Shown here in pieces: positions 1-4,152 of a stretch of 5,929 bases of DNA (positions within the stretch are counted from its first letter, which is position 1; each line of letters starts with the position of its first letter). Position numbers and translations under genes: made by a program. The stretch lies in the NCBI GenBank assembly GCA_022508725.1, contig JAFLUR010000148.1, positions 1 to 5,929 on the forward strand, written 5' to 3'. The stretch comes from Oscillospiraceae bacterium. Its GTDB lineage: Bacteria; Bacillota; Clostridia; UBA1381. Under the pieces are notes generated by a model. The model saw only the letters and a program-made list of their open reading frames with translations. It searched no databases and had not been told where the DNA came from.

Positions 1-195
1 GGGACGCCTGCCGGAATGATAAAGGCAAGTATGTTTGTTCAGACAGTTCAGGAAATGCAGGGGTTTTATATATCCTGTCTTGAGGAGATCGCGTGGAGAA
101 GAGGGTTCATAGATGACGTCCGGCTCAGGAAATGCGGAGAAGAGCTGAAAATGACGGAGTATGGACAATATTTGCTATCATTATTGGAGGATTGA
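1..195 (+). CDS. rmlA: Glucose-1-phosphate thymidylyltransferase (RmlA), C-terminal part only
   Basis: The first 64 codons are open in frame 1 and end at TGA 193-195; the start lies left of the window. RmlA joins glucose-1-phosphate and dTTP to make dTDP-glucose, the first step of cytoplasmic dTDP-L-rhamnose synthesis. The visible tail carries the family's C-terminal signature: GTPAGMIKAS followed by FVQT, then SCLEEIAWRRGFID, and the closing YGQYLLSLL. The stop is 3 bases before the rmlB start, and the rmlB ribosome binding site lies in the last rmlA codons, so the two are one operon and probably translationally coupled. The family and the pairing with rmlB leave little doubt. The catalytic N-terminal nucleotide-binding half cannot be seen, so its integrity is unknown. 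Confidence 0.93.
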   Translation, partial: GTPAGMIKASMFVQTVQEMQGFYISCLEEIAWRRGFIDDVRLRKCGEELKMTEYGQYLLSLLED

Positions 196-198
196 AAA

Positions 199-1221
199 AT
201 GGTAATTACAGTTACAGGCGGAGCCGGTTTTATAGGAAGTAATTTTATATTCCATATGATGAAAAAATATCCCGATTATCGCATAATATGTCTTGATAAG
301 CTGACATATGCCGGTAATCTTTCAACGCTTGATGCAGTTAAGGATAATAAGAATTTTAGGTTTGTAAAGGCGGATATTTGTGACAGAGAAGCCGTTTATA
401 AGCTGTTTGAAGAAGAAAAGCCGGATATTCTGGTTAATTTTGCGGCGGAAAGCCATGTCGATCGGTCCATAGAGAATCCGGACGTTTTTCTGCAAACAAA
501 TATAATGGGGACAGCCGTGCTTGCGGATGCCTGCCGCAAATACGGAATAAAGCGTTACCATCAGGTAAGCACCGATGAGGTATACGGAGATCTTCCGCTT
601 GACAGACCCGATCTGCTGTTTACCGAAAAAACGCCCATACATGCAAGCTCACCGTACAGCAGTTCAAAAGCGGCGGCGGATCTTTTGGTGCTTGCATATA
701 ACAGAACATATCAATTGCCGGTGACTGTATCGCGCTGTTCAAACAATTACGGACCGTATCAGTTCCCCGAAAAGCTTATTCCTCTTATGATAGCAAATGC
801 ATTGAATGACAAACCGCTTCCCGTTTACGGTGAGGGAATTAATGTGCGTGACTGGCTGTATGTCGAGGATCATTGCACTGCCGTCGATCTTGTGATACAC
901 AAGGGAAGAGTAGGGGAGGTGTACAATATCGGCGGACATAATGAAATGAGAAATATTGATATAGTAAAGCTGATATGCAAAGAGCTCGGTAAATCCGAGA
1001 GCCTTATAAAATATGTTGAGGACCGAAAGGGACATGATATGAGATATGCCATCGATCCGACAAAGATACATGATGAACTCGGCTGGCTGCCCGAAACAAA
1101 ATTTGAGGACGGTATAAAAAAGACAATAGGCTGGTATCTTGAAAACAAAACATGGTGGGAAACAATTATATCGGGTGAATACCGGAGCTATTACAATAAA
1201 ATGTACGGAAGTAAGTGTTGA
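199..1221 (+). CDS. rmlB: dTDP-glucose 4,6-dehydratase (RmlB)
   Basis: A complete 340-residue protein of usual family length. It converts dTDP-glucose to dTDP-4-keto-6-deoxyglucose, the second step of dTDP-rhamnose synthesis, using bound NAD+ in the cytoplasm. It is an extended short-chain dehydrogenase. The Rossmann glycine motif TGGAGFIGSNF is at residues 6-16, DKLTYAGNL at 33-41, and AAESHVDRSI at 82-91. The catalytic Thr-Asp-Glu lies in STDEVYGD (T125, D126, E127) and the Tyr-x3-Lys pair is Y153/K157. SNNYGPYQFPEKLIP (181-195) and NVRDWLYVEDH (215-225) are sugar-nucleotide-binding segments typical of RmlB. All key residues are present, so it should be active. The start is supported by GGAGG at 186-190, eight bases upstream. 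It follows rmlA closely and is followed by a terminator, so it is the last gene of this transcript. rmlC and rmlD are not in the window. Confidence 0.97.
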   Translation: MVITVTGGAGFIGSNFIFHMMKKYPDYRIICLDKLTYAGNLSTLDAVKDNKNFRFVKADICDREAVYKLFEEEKPDILVNFAAESHVDRSIENPDVFLQTNIMGTAVLADACRKYGIKRYHQVSTDEVYGDLPLDRPDLLFTEKTPIHASSPYSSSKAAADLLVLAYNRTYQLPVTVSRCSNNYGPYQFPEKLIPLMIANALNDKPLPVYGEGINVRDWLYVEDHCTAVDLVIHKGRVGEVYNIGGHNEMRNIDIVKLICKELGKSESLIKYVEDRKGHDMRYAIDPTKIHDELGWLPETKFEDGIKKTIGWYLENKTWWETIISGEYRSYYNKMYGSKC

Positions 1222-1289
1222 TAGGAGATTTTATATAGAGAATATTATTTTCGGGAAATAAAAATTACCTAAATTCAGGTATAGATTTG

Positions 1290-1334
1290 GGCATGGGATT
1301 TCACACAAATAATCCCATGCCTGTTTATTTTTTT
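1290..1334 (+). terminator. Rho-independent terminator after rmlB
   Basis: A perfect 11-bp stem pairs 1290-1300 (GGCATGGGATT) with 1311-1321 around a 10-base loop. Two G-U pairs can extend it outward. A run of eleven bases, T except for one A, follows at 1324-1334. It ends the rml transcript 69 bases after the rmlB stop and separates it from the recombinase region. Confidence 0.93.
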
Positions 1335-1580
1335 CGGAATACGGTATCGGGTCAAAAAAATCGGTAATATTATCTCCGGTTCATGATTATATCTTTAAAC
1401 AGCCGGTAATCTTTAACACTAGTCCTCGAAACGTTGGCAGATAAAGACGGAAAGCAAAAATTTCGTATGTCAAGACAGGCTGACGTCTGTCGGGTATAAA
1501 TGCGAACGGACGGAATTTACACGGGATTTGTCTGCCCCGGTGCTTTGAAGATCGATATTATCGGAACAGGGTGATTTTTC
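1335..1580. other. Non-coding leader between the rml terminator and the recombinase genes
   Basis: Together with the terminator this makes a 359-base stretch without a gene (1222-1580). No convincing open frame is present on either strand, and nothing resembling the missing 3' part of cotJC, which would read on the minus strand. No tRNA or known riboswitch fold was recognised. It holds a possible promoter and a small hairpin (listed separately). Positions 1568-1574 (AGGGTGA) are the ribosome binding site of the 63-residue gene. If the mobile segment were very small, its left end would have to lie here, but no flanking coat-gene sequence supports that. Confidence 0.6.
1472..1500 (+). promoter_or_regulatory. 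Possible promoter with an internal hairpin, upstream of the recombinase genes
   Basis: A vegetative-type -10 (TATAAA, 1495-1500) lies 17 bases after a weak -35 (AAGACA, 1472-1477, four of six matches). The spacer overlaps an inverted repeat, 1474-1480 against 1485-1491 with a TGAC loop; one of its seven pairs is G-U. That position would suit an operator. The -35 is poor and no transcript start is known, so this is a suggestion. No good sigma-E or sigma-K match was seen in this leader. Confidence 0.3.
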
Positions 1581-1772
1581 ATGGCGGATTTTAAATGTTA
1601 CATCGCGAAAAAAGACGGAACGACCGTATTATTCCGGGAATATTTTTCGGATGAATCAGAATATGTGAAATGGCGAAAAAAAACAGAGGAAAATGCTTTG
1701 GAAGAATATTATAACAAAAAAATCGAATTGGTGATCGATGAATTAACAATCGATGACCCCCTAAACTTTTAA
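1581..1772 (+). CDS. 63-residue hypothetical protein upstream of the recombinase
   Basis: A small charged protein that I do not recognise. Residues 1-20 suggest a beta hairpin (FKCYIAKKDGTTVLFREYF). The rest looks like a charged helix (SEYVKWRKKTEENALEEYYNKK), then an acidic tail ending DELTIDDPLNF. There is no signal peptide or membrane segment. The start has a good ribosome binding site, AGGGTGA at 1568-1574, six bases upstream. The recombinase starts 23 bases after the stop with its own site, so the two are very probably co-transcribed. Small proteins next to large serine integrases often control recombination direction (SprB beside SprA in SPbeta is an example), and this is a candidate by position and size only. 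It could equally be a regulator or an unrelated passenger. Codon use is like its neighbours and the frame is clean, so it is probably a real gene. Confidence 0.72.
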   Translation: MADFKCYIAKKDGTTVLFREYFSDESEYVKWRKKTEENALEEYYNKKIELVIDELTIDDPLNF

Positions 1773-1795
1773 AATAATACAGGGAGGCATATCAA

Positions 1796-3223
1796 ATGAA
1801 AGTTGCGGCGGCATATATAAGAGTTTCTACAGACGATCAGACGGAATTCAGTCCGGACAGCCAGCTTAAAGCATTAAAAAGCTATGCCGAAAAAAATAAT
1901 ATACTGCTTGCGGAGGAATTTATATTCTCAGATGAAGGAATAAGCGGCAGAAATACCGGAAAAAGACCGGCATTCAATAAAATGATATCAACAGCCAAAA
2001 GCAAACCTAAACCGTTTGACATTATTCTTGTATGGAAATACAGCCGATTTGCAAGAAACCGTGAAGACAGCATTGTATATAAGTCTATGCTCAAAAAATT
2101 TAATATAGATGTTGTTTCGGTAAGCGAAGATGTCGGTGACAACAAGATGTCTGTTCTGTTTGAAGCAATGATAGAGGCAATGGATGAATATTACAGCATA
2201 AATCTTGCGGAAGAGGTTAAGCGCGGGATGACCGAAAAGGCAAAACGGGGCGGAGTATTGTCTATTCCCGCATACGGATATACGATAAAGGATAATAAAT
2301 ATGTTCCGGTGCCGGATGAAGCGATCATAATAAGAAAGGTATTTAACGATTATATCGGCGGAAAAGGATTTTTAAAAATTGCCGGGGAATTAAACGATAT
2401 GGGAATAAAAACTCACAGGGGCAATCCGATAGAGAACAGAACGGTTGAATATTGGCTTAACAACCCCGTTTATATAGGAAAGATAAGATGGAATCCCACA
2501 GGGGCTTTGTCAAGGGATTATACCGCTGAAACAGCTATTGTTTCCGACGGCTCACATGAGGCAATTATCGATATCGATACATGGAATACCGCGCAGAAAA
2601 TGCTGAGCCGGCGTAAAGAGAGATACCGGAGTTATTCAAGATCAAGCGATAAAGATTTGTCGCATTGGCTTACGGGCATAGTGAGATGTGAGAGGTGCGG
2701 AGCGGTGTGCTCATATCAGGGAGGATATTTCGGCTGCTCGAAAAGAGGAAAGGGCTTATGTGCGGGAACCGGATATATTTCCGCAAAAAAGCTTGAAAGC
2801 ATCATACTTTCAACGCTGTCGGATATATTGCTTTCAAATGCCGAGCCGGTCATATCGGAAGCTGCGGTATCCGAACGAAAGGACCGGGAGGAAAAAACGG
2901 AAATTTCGGAATTTCTCATAAAAAAGCTTGAAGCGAAATTGGAGCGTATTCGTGAAGCATATGAGAACGGTGTCGATACACTTGAAGAATACAAAGCAAG
3001 CAAGGAGAATATTACCGCGGAAATATGCAGACTGAAAAAAGAGATTGATTTATATGCAGCGGATATACATAAAGAAAACGGTAAGGAGAGCCCCATGCGG
3101 CTTATGCAATTATTGCGGAACGATCACATTGCCCGCGTCGATAAAAACAAAGCGGCAAAGGCAATATTCAAGGAAATAGTCAAAGGGGAGAGCGACAGTA
3201 TAAAGTGTGTGTTTTGGGAATAG
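1796..3223 (+). CDS. Large serine recombinase (site-specific integrase/excisionase)
   Basis: A complete 475-residue protein that cuts and rejoins DNA at attachment sites through a covalent phosphoserine link. The resolvase-type catalytic domain (about 1-150) has YIRVSTDDQ with R9 and nucleophile S11, SDEGISGRNTGKRPAFNKM (45-63), and WKYSRFARNRED with R84 and R87. The Asp that precedes this first Arg in small resolvases is Ser here, as in many large recombinases. A Recombinase domain follows (about 155-265), with AYGYTI and a helical DNA-binding part (VEYWLNNPVYIGKIRWN, 217-233). A zinc ribbon has C298, C301, C314 and C322. A coiled-coil arm spans about 370-425. The size and domain order match phage and skin-element integrases; the C-terminal region is somewhat short. 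AGGGAGG at 1781-1787 fixes the start. The gene ends 18 bases before truncated cotJC, the usual place of such a gene beside its attachment site. Confidence 0.95.
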   Translation: MKVAAAYIRVSTDDQTEFSPDSQLKALKSYAEKNNILLAEEFIFSDEGISGRNTGKRPAFNKMISTAKSKPKPFDIILVWKYSRFARNREDSIVYKSMLKKFNIDVVSVSEDVGDNKMSVLFEAMIEAMDEYYSINLAEEVKRGMTEKAKRGGVLSIPAYGYTIKDNKYVPVPDEAIIIRKVFNDYIGGKGFLKIAGELNDMGIKTHRGNPIENRTVEYWLNNPVYIGKIRWNPTGALSRDYTAETAIVSDGSHEAIIDIDTWNTAQKMLSRRKERYRSYSRSSDKDLSHWLTGIVRCERCGAVCSYQGGYFGCSKRGKGLCAGTGYISAKKLESIILSTLSDILLSNAEPVISEAAVSERKDREEKTEISEFLIKKLEAKLERIREAYENGVDTLEEYKASKENITAEICRLKKEIDLYAADIHKENGKESPMRLMQLLRNDHIARVDKNKAAKAIFKEIVKGESDSIKCVFWE

Positions 3224-3343
3224 GAAATTTCTCGAATTTTTGCCGTTCGGACCACCGTATTGCGTTATTACAATTTTTGCAAGTTCAGGGTTTGGATTTT
3301 TTATTTTTATGGGATACTGCAGTCCCTTAAAATATGAAAACAT
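3110..3343 (-). pseudogene. cotJC: cotJC 5' fragment (spore-coat manganese-catalase-like protein), interrupted after codon 34
   Basis: The minus-strand frame opens with MFSYFKGLQYPIKIKNPNPE and continues to ITQYGGPNG, clearly the CotJC N-terminus (family pattern: LQYP, then NP.LAK, then QYGGP.G). Similarity stops at G34 (3242-3244). The next family residue is normally Glu, the expected first manganese ligand of the catalase fold; here the frame reads Lys, then unrelated residues antisense to the recombinase gene, and stops at 3110. The fragment is 77 residues, while CotJC is about 190, so all metal ligands are missing. The start ATG (3343-3341) has AAAGGAGG upstream (3354-3361) and overlaps the cotJB stop by one base (TAATG). 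CotJC is a coat or inner-coat protein made in the mother cell. This is either a dead gene or the 5' half of a gene rebuilt by excision. Confidence 0.88.
3224..3260. other. Probable attachment-site junction between element and cotJC
   Basis: This stretch joins the recombinase stop codon (3221-3223) to the retained cotJC codons for Tyr-Gly-Gly-Pro-Asn-Gly. Large serine recombinases use short, imperfectly symmetrical sites of about 30-50 bp with a 2-bp or slightly longer crossover core, often beside the recombinase gene. A weak inverted repeat is visible (AAATT at 3225-3229, AATTT at 3235-3239). It could also be a poor terminator for the recombinase. The exact core cannot be set without the other junction or the uninterrupted site. 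Confidence 0.5.
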
Positions 3344-3618
3344 TAGCTGTTCGCCTCCTTTTCCCAATTCCATGGCTCTTCAAGCCAGTTATATGTCTGC
3401 GATTTTATGCTGCTCCACGCGGTAAGAGGACCATAGTTTTTCTCATACTCTTCTATCAGCTGTTTGGTCTTTGTGACAAGCTCCCTAAACATTTTAAAGG
3501 CTTTTTGATCCTTGGGATGTGTGTCAAGGTACAGCTGGAGATCATATGCCGAGAAGTAGTTTGACTGAATTTTACGCATGAGGAGATTTCTTTCCGAATT
3601 ATTAACTTTTGATTCCAT
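3343..3618 (-). CDS. cotJB: Spore coat protein CotJB
   Basis: A complete 91-residue protein of the CotJB family, a small mother-cell protein associated with the spore coat and encoded with CotJA and CotJC; its biochemical role is unknown. Diagnostic residues are AYDLQLYLDTHPKDQKA (24-40), the KQLIEEYEKNYGPL segment (52-65), and the aromatic C-terminal motif YNWLEEPWNWEKE (76-88). I chose ATG 3618-3616 over an upstream in-frame ATG at 3645. It has GGGAGG (3627-3632) at proper distance and starts one base after the cotJA stop (3622-3620), while the upstream ATG would overlap cotJA by 26 bases. Its own stop overlaps the cotJC start, so the three genes are coupled. The length is normal and there is no sign of decay, although the downstream partner gene is broken. 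Confidence 0.94.
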   Translation of the reverse strand: MESKVNNSERNLLMRKIQSNYFSAYDLQLYLDTHPKDQKAFKMFRELVTKTKQLIEEYEKNYGPLTAWSSIKSQTYNWLEEPWNWEKEANS

Positions 3619-3619
3619 A

Positions 3620-3913
3620 TCAAGCACCTCCCGATTTGCATACATTTCCGTATTCTTCCATAGTCAGCGCCAATTCGGGAAACACGGTACCCGAGTTAAG
3701 ACCTTTTTCGGGTGTATATACTTCATTAAGCATCTGCCACGGAACATATGCATATCCCACACAGAGACTTCCGGGCATATCTTTTTGTGAAGCTCCGCAG
3801 TTGTTATCAGAAGAATTCATGCAGCCACATTCGGATTGAACTGCGGCATTGCTGTTGCTGTCCGCATTGTTTCCGAACAAATTATCGATTATGTTACATA
3901 ATTTTTCATCCAT
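3620..3913 (-). CDS. cotJA: Spore coat-associated protein CotJA
   Basis: A complete 97-residue protein. The family core occupies the second half: GYAYVPWQMLNEVY (53-66), then the pattern P-E-K-GLNSG-T-FPEL (68-81). CotJA proteins are spore-coat components incorporated together with CotJC; no enzymatic role is known. The N-terminal half is polar and rich in Asn, Ser and Cys (C6, C29, C31, C39, C51, plus C92 near the end), which could allow disulfide cross-linking in the coat; this is inference. The start is supported by AAAGGAGT at 3921-3928, seven bases upstream. It is the first gene of the cotJ operon, reading away from feoAB. A sporulation-type promoter is possible upstream (listed separately). 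Confidence 0.93.
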   Translation of the reverse strand: MDEKLCNIIDNLFGNNADSNSNAAVQSECGCMNSSDNNCGASQKDMPGSLCVGYAYVPWQMLNEVYTPEKGLNSGTVFPELALTMEEYGNVCKSGGA

Positions 3914-3930
3914 AACAATTACTCCTTTAT

Positions 3931-3975
3931 ATATATATTAAAGATATATTCTTATGATATATCTTTAATATATAT
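3931..3975. repeat. Perfect 19-bp inverted repeat in the cotJA-feoAB intergenic region
   Basis: The arms 3931-3949 (ATATATATTAAAGATATAT) and 3957-3975 are exact reverse complements, separated by seven bases (TCTTATG). The arms are almost all A/T, with a single G or C each, and no T-run follows, so it is a poor terminator. It ends 17 bases from the cotJA start codon and overlaps the -10 region of the possible cotJ promoter. An operator or cruciform is more likely than an RNA structure. It does not look like a standard Fur box. Confidence 0.9.
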
Positions 3976-3997
3976 TATGAATAAAAATGAAATTTGT
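3971..3997 (-). promoter_or_regulatory. Possible sporulation (mother-cell sigma) promoter for cotJABC
   Basis: On the minus strand, AC (3997-3996) lies 16 bases before CATAATATA (3979-3971). This fits the sigma-K pattern AC-N16-CATAnnnTA, and the -10 also fits sigma-E CATAnnnT. In B. subtilis, cotJ is a mother-cell sigma-E operon, so either factor is plausible. The DNA is very AT-rich, so chance matches are likely. Transcription would start inside the inverted repeat. Confidence 0.35.
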
Positions 3998-4084
3998 GAT
4001 TTAATTGGGGCATCAATAAAAGATTCAGGCAATCGGCAATATTATTTTTGAATATAAAGAGGAAATAATAATCTATATGTCGAA

Positions 4085-4090
4085 TATAAT
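4085..4090 (+). promoter_or_regulatory. Possible -10 element for feoAB
   Basis: A consensus TATAAT lies 62 bases before the feoAB start codon and is the best vegetative -10 in this intergenic region. No convincing TTGACA lies 16-18 bases upstream and no TG extension is present, so support is weak. Confidence 0.3.
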
Positions 4091-4152
4091 TTCTTGAGAG
4101 GATTTTAAAAATTTTAACATGTAAATTTTATTTTTTGAGGTGGATAAGAATA

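Larger units (their letters stand above)
1581..3241 (+). mobile_element. Right end of a probable integrated element inserted in cotJC (left end not seen)
   Basis: The serine recombinase and its small upstream gene sit directly against the point where cotJC homology stops. The right boundary is placed near 3241 because CotJC similarity on the minus strand ends at codon 34 (3242-3244); the true crossover could be several bases either way. The left boundary is unknown: the 3' part of cotJC is not in the window, so the element probably extends past position 1 and would then include the rml genes. The start given here is only the first gene clearly associated with the recombinase. No phage structural, replication or conjugation genes are visible. 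Confidence 0.6.

Noticed and set aside
1502..1520. Short similarity (CGAACGG) to the minus-strand cotJC junction sequence CCGAACGGC, considered as the second attachment site.
   Set aside because: Only seven bases agree, there is no adjoining CotJC coding sequence, and a match this short is expected by chance.
2688..2921. Plus-strand 77-codon frame inside the recombinase gene.
   Set aside because: It is a frame shadow of the zinc-ribbon region; the recombinase frame is complete without any frameshift.
3207..3425. Plus-strand 72-codon open frame across the junction and cotJC/cotJB.
   Set aside because: It lies opposite well-supported cotJC and cotJB codons, has no ribosome binding site and resembles no protein.
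3619..3645. Upstream ATG at 3645 as the cotJB start.
   Set aside because: It would overlap cotJA by 26 bases; the ATG at 3618 has a clear GGGAGG at proper distance and matches the usual CotJB length.
3931..3975. Inverted repeat as a bidirectional terminator.
   Set aside because: The stem is almost entirely A/T, lacks a following T-run and lies upstream of both divergent genes rather than after any gene.
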